Assembly: GCF_031198435.1 (NCBI RefSeq)
Contig: NZ_CP133548.1
Location: 1,242,501 to 1,306,500 of the forward strand
DNA: 64,000 nt
DNA from: Pleionea litopenaei
Lineage (GTDB): Bacteria > Pseudomonadota > Gammaproteobacteria > Enterobacterales > Kangiellaceae
Reading direction: 5' to 3'
The notes beneath the pieces are model-generated. The model worked only from the letters and a program-made list of their open reading frames with translations. It was not told the DNA's origin and made no database searches. Of this stretch, positions 52,333 through 63,257 are shown piece after piece. Position numbers and translations under genes: made by a program. Position 1 is the stretch's first letter. The number at the start of each line of letters is the position of its first letter.

Positions 52333-53346
52333 TTAGGCGTTAAAGTACTCTCGATACCAGGCTACGAAATTCTCGATGCCCTGCTCCACCGACGTATTCG
52401 GCTTAAATCCGACGGCTTTTTCTAGCTCAGAAACGTCGGCACAGGTACTCGGAACATCACCGGGTTGAATCGGCATTAAGTTTTTAACAGCAGGCTTTCC
52501 AACCGCTTTTTCAATCGCGTTCACAAAATCCATAAGCTTCACCGGATTGTTGTTACCGATATTAAATACTCGATATTTGCAGAAACTGGTCGCTGGATCT
52601 GGATCGTCACCGGTCCACTCGGGGTTGCCCTCGGGCGGATGATCTAATACACGAACAATGCCTTCAACGATGTCGTCGATGTAGGTGAAATCTCGAATCA
52701 TATCGCCATTGTTGTAAATATCGATACTGGTTCCTTCTAATATGCCTTTGGTAAACAAAAACAAGGCCATATCCGGACGTCCCCAAGGACCGTATACGGT
52801 AAAGAATCGTAGCCCGGTTGTTTTCATACCATAAAGGTTGGAGTAGGTATGAGACATTAATTCATTGGCTTTTTTGCTCGCCGCATACAATGAAACAGGA
52901 TGGTCAACATTGTGATGTTCAGAGAATGGTTGCAGAGTGTTGGCGCCATAGACCGAACTTGAAGACGCATACACTAAATGATTCACGTTATTGTGACGAC
53001 AGCCCTCTAATATATTGAGGTGCCCAACTATGTTTGCTTCCATGTAAACATGAGGGTTTTCAATTGAGTAACGAACTCCAGCTTGAGCCGCTAAATGGAC
53101 CACATCATCAAACTTTTCAGCGGCAAATAACTCTGCCATGGGCTCTTTATGCGACACATCCATCTTTTGAAAAGAAAAGCCTTCTCTCGCTTTCAGACGA
53201 TCCAGCCGCGCTAACTTCAGATTAACATCGTAGTAGTCATTTAAATTATCGATGCCAACAACGGTGTCGCCACGATCCAACAAATAATGACTAACGTGTG
53301 AACCGATAAAGCCAGCGGCACCGGTTACTAAAACTTTTCTACTCAT
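52333..53346 (-). CDS. UDP-glucuronate 4-epimerase-like SDR (CapI/LspL type)
   Basis: A 337-residue short-chain-dehydrogenase epimerase. It has the NAD-binding [10 protein letters not shown] (~8–17), the catalytic Tyr/Lys in [13 protein letters not shown], and the family-specific [17 protein letters not shown] and [15 protein letters not shown]. These mark the UDP-GlcA/UDP-GalA 4-epimerases of capsule and O-antigen pathways. It lies 28 bases downstream of the nucleotide-sugar dehydrogenase, so the pair likely makes a UDP-uronic acid. A related epimerase specificity (UDP-GlcNAc type) cannot be ruled out. Confidence 0.88.
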   Translation of the reverse strand: MSRKVLVTGAAGFIGSHVSHYLLDRGDTVVGIDNLNDYYDVNLKLARLDRLKAREGFSFQKMDVSHKEPMAELFAAEKFDDVVHLAAQAGVRYSIENPHVYMEANIVGHLNILEGCRHNNVNHLVYASSSSVYGANTLQPFSEHHNVDHPVSLYAASKKANELMSHTYSNLYGMKTTGLRFFTVYGPWGRPDMALFLFTKGILEGTSIDIYNNGDMIRDFTYIDDIVEGIVRVLDHPPEGNPEWTGDDPDPATSFCKYRVFNIGNNNPVKLMDFVNAIEKAVGKPAVKNLMPIQPGDVPSTCADVSELEKAVGFKPNTSVEQGIENFVAWYREYFNA

Positions 53347-53374
53347 AATTCTGTCTCAACTTTCTTGTACCGTA

Positions 53375-54661
53375 TTAAATTCGCGATAAGTGAAACTCTG
53401 ATTGAGCAAAAGCTTCACGATCTAAAATACCTTTCACATCAAACACATGAGCTCCTGAACTAAGCCTATCAGAAAAGTCTTTTAGTTCCCAACCACAGTA
53501 CTCTCGGTGAGCAACGGCAACAATCATGAGGTCGATATTTACTAATTCAGCACAATCTGCAAGTTCAACTTGGTATTCATGTAGCGCTTCCGTTTTTGAT
53601 GCCATTGGATCATGAACGATCGGCTCAACTCCGAACGAGCGTAACTCATCGATGATGTCTATAACTTTCGAGTTTCTTAAATCCGGACAGTTTTCTTTGA
53701 AGGTCAAACCTAACACTGCGACCTTAGCTTTAGAGACATCTTTACCGGCCCTTATTAATTTTTTAACCGCATTTTGTACGATCACCTTGCCCATATCATC
53801 ATTGATCTTACGACCCGCCAAAATTACTTCAGGGTGATGTCCAATTAACTCAGCCTTGTGAGTTAAATAATAGGGATCGACACCGATACAGTGACCACCC
53901 ACTAGGCCCGGACGAAAAGGTAAGAAATTCCATTTAGTTCCGGCTGCCTCGAGTACATCGAGTGTATCAATATTCATTTTTTGGAAAATCAACGAGAGCT
54001 CATTCATCAAAGCAATATTCAAATCACGTTGCGTGTTTTCGATGACTTTAGCCGCTTCAGCAACTTTTATTGAGCTTGCTTTGTAAACACCGGCAGTCAC
54101 CACGCTCTCATAAACAGCAGCAACAATGTCTAACGTTGCCGCATCTTGCCCGGATACAATTTTAGTGATTTTGGTGAAGGTATGCTCTTTATCACCCGGG
54201 TTGATTCGTTCGGGTGAATAACCCACGGTAAAATCAACGCCGCAGCGTAATCCTGACTCGGCTTCTAAAATGGGCACGCAATCTTCTTCGGTAGCGCCCG
54301 GATACACCGTCGACTCAAAGACTACAATGTCGCCTTTTTTCAACGCTCGTCCAACGGTTTTCGAGGCCGAAAGCATTGGACGCAAGTCTGGTTTACGCGC
54401 TTCATTAATCGGTGTTGGAACGGCTACAATATGAAAATCTGCTTGACGCAAAACATCAACAGAATCGGTAAACACAATCGAAGTTTGTTTCAATTCTGTC
54501 GGTTCGACTTCAAGAGTTTTATCGATACCCTCTTGAAGCTCGGCAATTCGTTGGGGGTCAATATCGAAACCAATGACTGGCTGTTGATGGCCGAAGGCTA
54601 CCGCTACAGGTAATCCAACATAGCCTAACCCGATAACACTCACTTTCCTTTTATGCTGCAT
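53375..54661 (-). CDS. UDP-sugar 6-dehydrogenase of the TviB/WbpO type
   Basis: A 428-residue NAD-dependent UDP-sugar dehydrogenase. It has a Rossmann fold VIGLGYVGLPVAVAFG (~7–22), the catalytic Cys in GLVGGHCIGVDPYYLTHKA (~258–275), and a C-terminal UDPGDH_C domain (KVAVLGLTFKENCPDLRNSKVIDI). The sequence resembles TviB/WbpO, which oxidise UDP-GlcNAc or UDP-GalNAc to uronic acids, more than the Glc-6-dehydrogenase Ugd. ATG at 54661 with AAAGGAC upstream; a longer frame to 54727 is not used. It is the first gene of the two-gene operon. Confidence 0.88.
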   Translation of the reverse strand: MQHKRKVSVIGLGYVGLPVAVAFGHQQPVIGFDIDPQRIAELQEGIDKTLEVEPTELKQTSIVFTDSVDVLRQADFHIVAVPTPINEARKPDLRPMLSASKTVGRALKKGDIVVFESTVYPGATEEDCVPILEAESGLRCGVDFTVGYSPERINPGDKEHTFTKITKIVSGQDAATLDIVAAVYESVVTAGVYKASSIKVAEAAKVIENTQRDLNIALMNELSLIFQKMNIDTLDVLEAAGTKWNFLPFRPGLVGGHCIGVDPYYLTHKAELIGHHPEVILAGRKINDDMGKVIVQNAVKKLIRAGKDVSKAKVAVLGLTFKENCPDLRNSKVIDIIDELRSFGVEPIVHDPMASKTEALHEYQVELADCAELVNIDLMIVAVAHREYCGWELKDFSDRLSSGAHVFDVKGILDREAFAQSEFHLSRI

Positions 54662-54795
54662 TGTCCTTTCTCTTAATATCGAGTAGTCACGACTATCGTG
54701 ACTATTTGCAAAAGCGCATTGTACCACGACATAGATTCATTTTAAGTATTTTGCTACTCTTCGCACCAGAATTAATTACTGAAAAGTATACTGCT

Positions 54796-55290
54796 ATGAG
54801 TCAACACGCTGAGACCTCAACCATAACCGTAAAACCTGCTTCACCGTGGAAGCGACTATTCGCTTGGGTTTACGATTGGCTACCAGCGGCAGGCGTATTT
54901 GTACTAACCTTTGCCATCGGCTTAGGGGTCGCCAACCTAGTATTCATCGATATGCCAGCGGCAGAGGTTTCAGATCTGGTTCGAGACCACCCGCTTTGGA
55001 TTGCCTATCTAATTTTAGGGGTCACCAGCTATTATCTCTACTGCTGGATAAAAGGTGGTCAAACGGTCGGCATGCGTACCTGGCGAATTAAGCTCGTTAA
55101 GGCAAACGGAGATAACCTGTCTCTGACTGATTCTCTCATCCGAGCTTTTCTATCCTGCGGAGGCCTGGCTAATTTCTGGTCGCTTATTGATGATGAGTAT
55201 CGCGGCTGGCACGACATTGCAGTCAACGCTTTTGTGGTTCAATTGCCGAAAACAGCCCCGACGAAAGAGCAGCAAAAGCCTCTCATTTAA
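54796..55290 (+). CDS. RDD-family membrane protein
   Basis: A 164-residue protein of the RDD family. It has about three membrane helices and the conserved Arg/Asp positions (WKRLFAWVYDWLPAAG at the start, with the Asp; GMRTWRIKLV; WHDIAVNAFVV near the end). Members are proposed transport or protective proteins, with no fixed role. The ATG at 54796 begins the family-like MSQHAETS; the frame is open back to 54661 but those residues do not resemble the family. It is divergent from the UDP-sugar operon. Confidence 0.85.
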   Translation: MSQHAETSTITVKPASPWKRLFAWVYDWLPAAGVFVLTFAIGLGVANLVFIDMPAAEVSDLVRDHPLWIAYLILGVTSYYLYCWIKGGQTVGMRTWRIKLVKANGDNLSLTDSLIRAFLSCGGLANFWSLIDDEYRGWHDIAVNAFVVQLPKTAPTKEQQKPLI

Positions 55291-55322
55291 AACACTATCA
55301 AGGGTTCGGGTATGAATGATAA

Positions 55323-56393
55323 TCAGCTAGCACGTCGCAATAGCCAAAAAGCCAGCCCCGCAAATAGCACCGCCGGAATTAATGCGCCAAACAACGGCGG
55401 TAGCTGATAAACCAAACTGATCGGGCCAAAGAAGTTGTTAACAATATGAAACCCGAAACCGACCACAATGCCTGACATAAGTCGTGCGCCCATGCTGACC
55501 GAGCGCATCGGCCCGAAAACAAATGAGCTCGCTAATACGATCATCACGATGAGCGCGAAGGGTTGGGTGATTTTTTTCCAATACTCGAGTTGATAACGCC
55601 GACTATCAAGAAGGTTATTGTCTAAATAGGCTTGGTATTCTTTTAATCCCTGCAGGTTCAGCATTTCAGGTTCAATTTGCAGCACTTGAATGTGTTGCGG
55701 GCTTAGCTCTCCTTGCCAACTCAAGGTTGTTGTTCGCTCAAACTCAACACGTTCGTCGCTCGGTGTCGCTATCGATACATTCTCTAACACCCAACGACCG
55801 TCCGAGAAATGGGCTTTATCGGCAGAAATCTGCTGCACTAATTGAGCCTGTTCATTAAAGCGCAAGATAGTAAGTTTGCGTAATTCATCGCTGCGTAAAA
55901 TACTGCCAATATTAATAAAGTCACTGCCGCTTCGCGCCCATACGCCGCGTTGTGATTGTTGCAACTGATTATCGCTGAGCGCAGCCGCTCGTTTACTCGT
56001 TGCTAATTGACTGGTTTGTGGTGCCAACCACTCCCCAGAAACAAAAACAACTATCATCAACAAAACGGTTGCTTTGACAGCACTGCCAACAATTCGTAAT
56101 GTCTTAATGCCTGCGGCACGCATAACCGTCAGTTCATTTTGTTGCGCCAGTGTTCCTAACGCTGAAAGCCCACCGATCAACACGCCCATGGGAAAAAACT
56201 CATAAATTCGCGATGGCACAAGAAGTAGTGCATAGTAAAGCGCATCAACAAACTGATAATGCCCTTCGCCAATTTTTGACGCTTCGTCGAGCAATGTGAA
56301 CAGAGTTCTTAGCCCAACTAAAACCAACAAAGTAAACAGCACGCTGAGCAACACTTGGCGACCGATGTAGCGGTCAAGAATGGTTAACTTCAC
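55323..56393 (-). CDS. lptG: LptG, LPS transport permease
   Basis: A 356-residue YjgP/YjgQ permease that with LptF and LptB2 powers extraction of lipopolysaccharide from the inner membrane. LTILDRYIGRQVLL at the N-terminus, six membrane helices, a periplasmic beta-jellyroll (~135–270) and RYQLEYWKKITQPFALIVMIVLASSFVFG are all as in E. coli LptG. It starts at a GTG overlapping the lptF stop by 4 bases (GTGA), with GAGGG upstream, so translation is coupled. Earlier in-frame codons lie inside lptF. Confidence 0.93.
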   Translation of the reverse strand: MKLTILDRYIGRQVLLSVLFTLLVLVGLRTLFTLLDEASKIGEGHYQFVDALYYALLLVPSRIYEFFPMGVLIGGLSALGTLAQQNELTVMRAAGIKTLRIVGSAVKATVLLMIVVFVSGEWLAPQTSQLATSKRAAALSDNQLQQSQRGVWARSGSDFINIGSILRSDELRKLTILRFNEQAQLVQQISADKAHFSDGRWVLENVSIATPSDERVEFERTTTLSWQGELSPQHIQVLQIEPEMLNLQGLKEYQAYLDNNLLDSRRYQLEYWKKITQPFALIVMIVLASSFVFGPMRSVSMGARLMSGIVVGFGFHIVNNFFGPISLVYQLPPLFGALIPAVLFAGLAFWLLRRAS

Positions 56394-57475
56394 GACGACG
56401 CCCTCACTTTTGATTTCCCTACTCGGCGATGGCTGTGTCGATAAAGCCACAGAGCATATCCAAAATAAGCCGCATGTATTGGCCACATGCCTACTGCGCC
56501 GGGCAACTTTCGGTCTTCAATTAAACCTTTCACCAGCAACAGCAAAACCGTGTAGCTCATGTAGACCAAAAGAGCCGGAAACATCTTGGCGTACTTACCC
56601 TGGCGAGGCTCTACTCGCGCAAGCGGTACTGACATCAGAAGCAATAATGTAACACTGATAGGAACACTCAAGCGCCAATGAAGTTCGGCCCAAGTCTCGG
56701 CATTGAGGTCCGATAATAAGTCGATGGTTGAAACCGAACGCAATTTAACCTTGCGCTCGCGCGCGAGGGAAGGCGACATAGCCATTTGATAGTCGCCAAA
56801 GGCCGTGACTTGCCAGTCAGCCGATGATTCAGAGAAGCGATACATCTCACCGTCACGAAGTGACAAAATGGGCTGCTCAAGTTCCGTATCGATAAAAGCA
56901 TTTTGCGTCGATAAGATTTGCCAATAAGGTTGCTCATCAGTGGGCAGCTGAGCATATAGCAATTGCGATAGAACGCCCTTATCGGACGCAGACGCGTACA
57001 ATACAGCACTGCCATCACTGGTCATTTGAAATTTGCCTGGAGTTAACAAAGACAGTTCTGATTGTTTATCCTGTTCGCTCAGAAGCGACTGCTGCTTTTG
57101 TGCCGACCACGGCGTAACCACTAGGGTAAATAACGCCGCTATAATAGATAAGCCTATCGCCAAAGGCAGTAATAATTTGACCAACTGCCGGTCACCAACA
57201 CCGACACTTTTCATCACGGTCAATTCGTGATCGACATAGAGCTGGCCGAAAGCCAACAACACTCCGAGAAACAACGCAAGGGGCAGTAAGAAGCCAAGCA
57301 AAGGTGGCATTTGTAAGCCGACCATCCAGAACAACAGGTCAGGCCCAATTTTGCCATCCACCACCTCGCCCAGATAGCGCACCATTTGTTGACTTAAAAA
57401 AATCAACATCAAAACCACCAAAATAGCCAGTGCGGAGGAAATAACCTCTTTCTGTAAATAGCGTTTTAGGCGCAC
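56390..57475 (-). CDS. lptF: LptF, LPS transport permease
   Basis: A 361-residue permease partner of LptG. LKRYLQKEVISSALAILVVLMLIFLSQQMVRYLGEVVDGKIG is the conserved first helix region of LptF; MKSVGVGDRQLVKLLLPLAI and the late VEPRQGKYAKMFPALLVYMSY (PRQGR-like) follow. The GTG at 57475 gives the right N-terminus (the frame is open to 57604 but that part is unlike the family). It is divergent from pepA, as in E. coli, and overlaps lptG by 4 bases. (Motifs shown are landmarks only.). Confidence 0.93.
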   Translation of the reverse strand: MRLKRYLQKEVISSALAILVVLMLIFLSQQMVRYLGEVVDGKIGPDLLFWMVGLQMPPLLGFLLPLALFLGVLLAFGQLYVDHELTVMKSVGVGDRQLVKLLLPLAIGLSIIAALFTLVVTPWSAQKQQSLLSEQDKQSELSLLTPGKFQMTSDGSAVLYASASDKGVLSQLLYAQLPTDEQPYWQILSTQNAFIDTELEQPILSLRDGEMYRFSESSADWQVTAFGDYQMAMSPSLARERKVKLRSVSTIDLLSDLNAETWAELHWRLSVPISVTLLLLMSVPLARVEPRQGKYAKMFPALLVYMSYTVLLLLVKGLIEDRKLPGAVGMWPIHAAYFGYALWLYRHSHRRVGKSKVRASS

Positions 57476-57662
57476 AGAGGCCCCCCAAAACTTATACTTT
57501 TGATGATTTTTTCGCTCATCTGGTTTAAACTCGTCGTTTTTACAGGTTTCTAATCGAGAATCGCGGCCAATATACCACGAACGCTCGACGATAATCAGTC
57601 TCAAACGTAAAAAACCATTAACTCAAGTTTGAGATGAACCAACCCATTAGTCAGGAGTCATT

Positions 57663-59171
57663 ATGGAATTTCACGTTAAAAGCGGGAGTCCGGAGAAACA
57701 ACGCAGTGCCTGCATTGTCATCGGTGTTTTCGAACCACGAAAACTAAGCCCAGTTGGCGAGCAACTCGATCAAGTCAGTGACGGTTACATCAGTAACATT
57801 CTTCGTCGCGGTGATCTCGAAGGCAAACCCGGTCAAGTGCTGTTACTTCATAATGTACCCAATACACTGTGTGATCGTGTGCTGTTAATTGGCTGTGGTA
57901 AAGAACGTGATTTTGGCGAGTCACAGTACAAAAAGATCATTACTAAAGCGATTGCCACGCTCAACGATACCGGATCGATGGAGGCCGTGTGCTTCTTAAG
58001 CGAATTAAACGTTCGCGGGCGCGATACCCATTGGAAAGTCAAACACGCCGTTGAAACGACTCAAAACGCTCTGTACACCTTCGATCAATTAAAATCTAAG
58101 ACTGACACTGCGCGTCGTCCGCTACGAAAATTAGTGTTCAATGTCACCACGCGCCGAGACCTAACCATTGGTGAGCAAGCTATTGCAGAAGGCTTGGCGG
58201 TCGCAGAAGGGGTAAAATTGGCGAAAGATTTAGCCAATATGCCACCTAATATTTGCCATCCAACGTACCTTGCCGAACAAGCTCAAGCGATTGCTGACGA
58301 ACACGATAAAGTCACCTGTGAAGTGCTTGAAGAGAGCGACATGCTCGAGTTGGGCATGGGCGCTTTTATGGCGGTTGCTCAAGGTTCAGCAGAACCGGCA
58401 AAATTGATTACCCTACACTACCAAGGAGCTAGCGATGACCAAAACCCGATCACTCTGGTTGGCAAAGGGTTAACTTTTGACAGTGGTGGTATTTCAATTA
58501 AGCCATCAGAGGCGATGGATGAAATGAAATACGATATGGGCGGAGCTGCCGGTGTCATCGGTGCGTTTCTCGCCGTCGTGAAATTACAGCTGCCGGTTAA
58601 CGTGGTGATGGCCATTGCCGCCGCAGAGAACATGCCGGGCGGCCACGCGTGTCGACCAGGCGATGTCGTGACCTCCATGAGCGGTCAAACCATTGAGATT
58701 TTGAATACCGATGCAGAAGGACGATTGGTCTTGTGTGACACGCTCTCGTACGTTGAAAAGTTTAACCCTGACGTGGTGATCGACGTTGCGACCCTCACTG
58801 GCGCGTGCGTCATTGCTTTAGGGGCTCATGCAACGGGCTTGTTAAGCAATCACAACCCTCTCGCCCACGATCTCCTTAACGCTGGTGAAACAGCCGACGA
58901 TCGCGCATGGCGCTTACCGCTTTGGGATGAATACCAAGAGCAACTGAATACCAATTTCGCCGACATGGCCAACATTGGTGGTCGTCCAGCGGGCACCATA
59001 ACGGCCGCTTGCTTCTTATCGCGTTTCACTAAGAAGTACCAATGGGCGCATTTAGACATCGCGGGTACGGCGTGGCGAGGCGGCAAAGACAAAGGCGCAA
59101 CCGGTCGCCCAGTCTCAATGCTTACTCAATACATCATCGACCGAGCCAATGCCCGAGCTAACAAAGAGTAA
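57663..59171 (+). CDS. pepA: leucyl aminopeptidase (PepA)
   Basis: A 502-residue M17 di-zinc aminopeptidase, a cytoplasmic hexamer that trims N-terminal residues from peptides; in E. coli PepA is also a DNA-binding partner in Xer recombination and carAB control. The signature [12 protein letters not shown] (~348) supplies metal ligands; [15 protein letters not shown] and [18 protein letters not shown] are further conserved. AGGAGTC is 3 bases before the ATG. It opens pepA–holC–valS, an old gammaproteobacterial cluster, divergent from lptFG. Confidence 0.95.
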   Translation: MEFHVKSGSPEKQRSACIVIGVFEPRKLSPVGEQLDQVSDGYISNILRRGDLEGKPGQVLLLHNVPNTLCDRVLLIGCGKERDFGESQYKKIITKAIATLNDTGSMEAVCFLSELNVRGRDTHWKVKHAVETTQNALYTFDQLKSKTDTARRPLRKLVFNVTTRRDLTIGEQAIAEGLAVAEGVKLAKDLANMPPNICHPTYLAEQAQAIADEHDKVTCEVLEESDMLELGMGAFMAVAQGSAEPAKLITLHYQGASDDQNPITLVGKGLTFDSGGISIKPSEAMDEMKYDMGGAAGVIGAFLAVVKLQLPVNVVMAIAAAENMPGGHACRPGDVVTSMSGQTIEILNTDAEGRLVLCDTLSYVEKFNPDVVIDVATLTGACVIALGAHATGLLSNHNPLAHDLLNAGETADDRAWRLPLWDEYQEQLNTNFADMANIGGRPAGTITAACFLSRFTKKYQWAHLDIAGTAWRGGKDKGATGRPVSMLTQYIIDRANARANKE

Positions 59172-59182
59172 TCACCAAGCTT

Positions 59183-59614
59183 ATGACTCAAGTAGAGTTT
59201 TATATTATGGAAGACGAAAGGCCGCGCGCGGCTTTTCGTCACTCCGTAGCGTTAATTCAAAAAGCGTTTCAAAGCAATCGCAAAGTATTTATTCACACCG
59301 AATCTAAACGCGATGCCGAGGCGATGGATGAAATTCTTTGGACTCAAGATCCGAGCAGTTTTCTGCCGCACACACTGCACGGCGATGCTCCGGGCATTAA
59401 CGCACCTATAGAAATCGGCTATGGCGAACTCCCCTCTTTACGTCCAGACATACTGATTAACTTGACCTCTGAAGTTCCCCATTTTCACGGTCAATTTGAA
59501 CGGTTAATTGAATTTGTCTGCGGCGACGAAGAACGGAAAGAAAAAGCGCGCGAGCGCTTCAAATTCTATCGCGACCGCGGTTACCCTCTTCAGCACTACA
59601 AAGTCGAATCGTAA
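59183..59614 (+). CDS. holC: DNA polymerase III chi subunit
   Basis: A 143-residue protein of the DNA polymerase III clamp loader, which links the polymerase to single-stranded-DNA-binding protein. VEFYIMEDERPRAAFRHSVALI and DEILWTQDPSSFLPHTL are typical (E. coli: FLPHG). GDEERKEKARERFKFYRDRGYPLQHYKV is the conserved end. It lies 11 bases after pepA, in the standard pepA–holC–valS order. (Landmark motifs only.). Confidence 0.93.
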   Translation: MTQVEFYIMEDERPRAAFRHSVALIQKAFQSNRKVFIHTESKRDAEAMDEILWTQDPSSFLPHTLHGDAPGINAPIEIGYGELPSLRPDILINLTSEVPHFHGQFERLIEFVCGDEERKEKARERFKFYRDRGYPLQHYKVES

Positions 59615-59770
59615 CGCCTTCTCTCCGTTCGACAGGCTTGAATAGATTGGCCGGCTTTAAAATCACGGCTTTTTTCGTAAATATGGCGGCAAACACTGGC
59701 GAGTAATGGCTTGAGCCCTTAGAATAACCGCCCCAAACCTATAACCTCATTTGAATAAAAGACAGGCATT

Positions 59771-62602
59771 ATGGACAAGGCATATAACCCAGCTGATATC
59801 GAACAAAAGTGGTACTCTGAGTGGGAGCAAAAGAATTACTTTGCCCCTTCTGGTACAGGCGATCCCTATTGCATTTTGATCCCACCACCGAACGTTACTG
59901 GTAGCTTGCATATGGGCCATGCCTTTCAGCATACCATCATGGATACGCTTACCCGTTACCATCGAATGAAAGGTGATAATACACTTTGGCAAGTAGGTAC
60001 TGACCATGCGGGTATTGCCACCCAAATGGTGGTTGAGCGAAATTTAGAGCGCGATGGCATTAGTCGACAAGACTTAGGTCGAGAAGCCTTTGTTGAAAAA
60101 GTATGGGAATGGAAAGAACATTCAGGCGGAACCATTACCCAGCAAATGCGTCGCCTAGGTAACTCAACCGATTGGTCTCGAGAAGCCTTCACGATGGACG
60201 ATAACTGTTCGAATGCCGTTCAAGAAGTCTTTATTCAACTGTATCAAGAAGGCATTATTTATCGCGGTAAACGTTTGGTGAATTGGGACCCTAAGTTTCA
60301 TACCGCGATTTCAGATTTAGAAGTAGAAAACGTCGAAGAAAAAGGCTTTCTGTGGCATTTTCGTTACCCGCTCGCCAATGGCGCGACGACCCATGATGGT
60401 AAAGACTATTTAGTGGTTGCGACCACACGCCCTGAAACCATGCTCGGCGACACGGCCGTTGCCGTTCACCCAGACGATGAGCGCTACCAAGATCTGATTG
60501 GCAAAACCGTGATGCTGCCCTTGGTTAACCGTGAAATACCTATTGTGGCCGACGACTATGTTGATCGCGAATTTGGTACCGGGTGCGTTAAAATTACACC
60601 GGCTCACGACTTTAACGATTACGAAGTCGGCAAGCGTCACAGCACGCCGTTAATTAATATCTTTAGTGCCGACGCTTCAATTTTAGAAGCCGCCGAAGCC
60701 TTCGACTTTAAGGGACAAATTCGAACCGACATCAACCTTACATTACCTGAAGGCTACGCCGGACTCGACCGCTTCGATGCACGTAAAAAGGTCGTCGCTG
60801 ATTTTGAGTCACTCGGGCTACTCGAAGAAATTAAAGACCATACTTTACAAGTTCCACGCGGCGATCGCAGTAATACTGTGGTTGAGCCTTATCTAACCGA
60901 TCAATGGTACGTTGCTGTTGAGTCACTTGCCAAACCTGCGATTGAAGCCGTTGAAAGTGGCGAGATTAAATTCGTTCCTGAAAACTGGAACAAAACCTAC
61001 TTCCAATGGATGTATAACATTCAAGACTGGTGTATCAGTCGTCAGCTATGGTGGGGTCACCGAATTCCAGCTTGGTACGATCAAAACGGCAACGTTTATG
61101 TTGGTCGTGACGAGGAAGACGTACGAAGTCGTCATCAACTCGATAAGAGCATAGAGTTAACGCAAGACGATGATGTTCTCGATACTTGGTTTTCATCGGC
61201 GCTTTGGCCATTTGCAACGCTTGGATGGCCCGAAAATACCGATGAATTAAAAACCTTTGTTCCCTCTTCAGTTTTGGTTACCGGCTTTGACATTATTTTC
61301 TTTTGGGTTGCCCGAATGATTATGATGACGAAAAAGTTCATCGGAAAAGTTCCCTTTAAAGAAATCTATATCACCGGACTCATTCGCGATGAACAAGGTC
61401 AAAAAATGTCGAAGTCAAAAGGCAACGTACTCGATCCGATTGACCTTATTGATGGCATAGACGTTGATGGTTTAGTCGCAAAACGAACCACTGGATTAAT
61501 GAACCCCAAAGAAGCTGAAAAAATTGCGAAAAGAACTCGTAAACAGTTCGGTGAAGGAATTGAGGCTTATGGTACCGATGCTTTGCGGTTTACCTTCTGT
61601 GCCCTCGCCTCGACCAGTCGTGATATCAATTTTGATTTAGGTCGCGTCGAAGGTTACCGTAATTTCTGCAATAAAATTTGGAACGCTGCCCGCTACGTAT
61701 TGATGAATACTGAGGGTCAAGATTGCGGAGTCAGCGGAGAACTAGACTTAAGTTTAGCTGATCGCTGGATCTGGTCTCGATTACAAGACACCATTGCTAC
61801 CTTTGAGTCTCAAATCGCTAAATATCGATTCGATCTCGCGGCGAACGCTGTGTATGAATTTATCTGGGATGAATACTGTTCGTGGTACCTAGAACTATCA
61901 AAACCTGTGTTAACGGGTGACGAATACTCAGACGCACAAAAACGAGGCACTCGCCATACATTGATCAATGTACTTGAACAGGTCACCCGCTTAATTCACC
62001 CTGTCATGCCGTTTATCAGTGAAGAAATCTGGCAAAAAGTTGCGCCTATGGCAGGTATTGAAGCGGCAACTATTATGACGCAGCCCTTCCCTGTTTACTC
62101 AAACGATCGGGTTGACCCATCGGCCAATGATGATATTCATTGGTTAAAACAAGTGGTTGTTGGGGTACGAAACATTCGTGGCGAAATGAACATTTCTCCG
62201 GCGAAATCGGTTCCTTTGCTCATTGCCAACGGCAGTGAGCAAGACCAGAGCAGACTGGAACAAAATAAACCGGTTTTGAGCAGCTTGGCAAAACTAGAGT
62301 CGATTGTTTGGCTTAACCAAGGCGATGAGAAACCCATGTCTTCTACTTCGCTAGTAGACCAGATGGAACTCTTGATCCCCATGGCTGGTCTAATCGATGT
62401 TACTGCCGAACAAACTCGCTTAAGTAAAGAGCTAGACAAGCTTGAGAAAGACATTCAGCGAATCGATGGAAAGCTTTCTAATGCCAGCTTTGTTGATAAA
62501 GCACCCGCTGCGGTCGTTGAAAAAGAGCGCGCTAAAAAGCACGAAATAGAGCAGGCTAAAAATAAACTTGAACAGCAACTTGAACAACTAAAAGCCTTAT
62601 AA
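59771..62602 (+). CDS. valS: valyl-tRNA synthetase
   Basis: A 943-residue class I synthetase. The HIGH motif is [15 protein letters not shown] (~43), KMSKS is [14 protein letters not shown] (~553), the editing (CP1) domain spans about 180–400, and an anticodon-binding region is followed by the C-terminal coiled coil of ValRS (~875–943, [19 protein letters not shown]). Start, length and motif order match E. coli ValS. It lies 156 bases after holC. No T-box leader is visible, as expected for a gammaproteobacterium. Confidence 0.97.
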   Translation: MDKAYNPADIEQKWYSEWEQKNYFAPSGTGDPYCILIPPPNVTGSLHMGHAFQHTIMDTLTRYHRMKGDNTLWQVGTDHAGIATQMVVERNLERDGISRQDLGREAFVEKVWEWKEHSGGTITQQMRRLGNSTDWSREAFTMDDNCSNAVQEVFIQLYQEGIIYRGKRLVNWDPKFHTAISDLEVENVEEKGFLWHFRYPLANGATTHDGKDYLVVATTRPETMLGDTAVAVHPDDERYQDLIGKTVMLPLVNREIPIVADDYVDREFGTGCVKITPAHDFNDYEVGKRHSTPLINIFSADASILEAAEAFDFKGQIRTDINLTLPEGYAGLDRFDARKKVVADFESLGLLEEIKDHTLQVPRGDRSNTVVEPYLTDQWYVAVESLAKPAIEAVESGEIKFVPENWNKTYFQWMYNIQDWCISRQLWWGHRIPAWYDQNGNVYVGRDEEDVRSRHQLDKSIELTQDDDVLDTWFSSALWPFATLGWPENTDELKTFVPSSVLVTGFDIIFFWVARMIMMTKKFIGKVPFKEIYITGLIRDEQGQKMSKSKGNVLDPIDLIDGIDVDGLVAKRTTGLMNPKEAEKIAKRTRKQFGEGIEAYGTDALRFTFCALASTSRDINFDLGRVEGYRNFCNKIWNAARYVLMNTEGQDCGVSGELDLSLADRWIWSRLQDTIATFESQIAKYRFDLAANAVYEFIWDEYCSWYLELSKPVLTGDEYSDAQKRGTRHTLINVLEQVTRLIHPVMPFISEEIWQKVAPMAGIEAATIMTQPFPVYSNDRVDPSANDDIHWLKQVVVGVRNIRGEMNISPAKSVPLLIANGSEQDQSRLEQNKPVLSSLAKLESIVWLNQGDEKPMSSTSLVDQMELLIPMAGLIDVTAEQTRLSKELDKLEKDIQRIDGKLSNASFVDKAPAAVVEKERAKKHEIEQAKNKLEQQLEQLKAL

Positions 62603-62664
62603 AATGCATAGACCCGTGTACGGCGAAAGGTTACTCGGGTCTAATTTACATTGGGCGTTCAACC

Positions 62665-63234
62665 ATGATTAAGCCATTACCGGTCAATGTTTTTTTAACT
62701 ATGCTCTGCGTATTAATTGCCAGTCAATGGCTCTATGCGCAAGAGCCTGCTCGACCTGAAAAACATTCATCAAACGACTCGCGCAAGGTTGAAGCGCCAA
62801 AAAACACAGCCCCAAAAAAAGCAGCTCGAGAAACAGTAGCTCAAGATGCATTAGGTCAAGAGACATTAGATCAAGAAACATTAGTTCAAGAAACAAGCAC
62901 TCGCATTATTGACTCACATCGGCAAGTACAACGTTGTGTCTTGTTGAAATTAAACCAACAAATAAAAGTGAGTTTTTCTAGCAGCGAACCCTTGGAGTTT
63001 TTTGTCGAGCTACGTTCTGTCGATCAACGTTCTGTCGCTCAACAAAACAGTGAAAACTCAACAAGGGTTATCGGCAAGCAACTAACTCACAAAATGAAGG
63101 GATTAGTGGTCACCGCAAAAAGCTCGGGCCAATACTGCTTTATATGGCGAAACCCTCAAGATAAAGGCGTAAAAATAACAACGTCCTATCATCGTGATGA
63201 CAAACTACCGTCTGCTGAAGTTATCCAGCAGTAA
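62665..63234 (+). CDS. exported protein with a pentapeptide repeat tract
   Basis: A 189-residue protein with a signal peptide (~1–27, ending LYAQ). Residues ~58–77 are four five-residue repeats (VAQDA, LGQET, LDQET, LVQET), encoded by perfect 15-bp units, which make a tract that can gain or lose units in frame. The C-terminal half is beta-rich with two cysteines (VQRCVLL, GQYCFIWR). No family is recognised. It follows valS by 62 bases and precedes the VanZ-like gene by 23, so the two may be co-transcribed. Confidence 0.65.
   Translation: MIKPLPVNVFLTMLCVLIASQWLYAQEPARPEKHSSNDSRKVEAPKNTAPKKAARETVAQDALGQETLDQETLVQETSTRIIDSHRQVQRCVLLKLNQQIKVSFSSSEPLEFFVELRSVDQRSVAQQNSENSTRVIGKQLTHKMKGLVVTAKSSGQYCFIWRNPQDKGVKITTSYHRDDKLPSAEVIQQ
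62836..62895 (+). repeat. four 15-bp in-frame tandem repeats
   Basis: Units GTAGCTCAAGATGCA, TTAGGTCAAGAGACA, TTAGATCAAGAAACA and TTAGTTCAAGAAACA, inside the gene at 62665–63234. The third and fourth differ at one base. Confidence 0.9.
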
Positions 63235-63257
63235 CACAGAATTTGAAGGAATAAACC

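Noticed and set aside
59615-59770. T-box or other leader ahead of valS
   Set aside because: No specifier or antiterminator structure is visible, and T-boxes are not expected in gammaproteobacteria.
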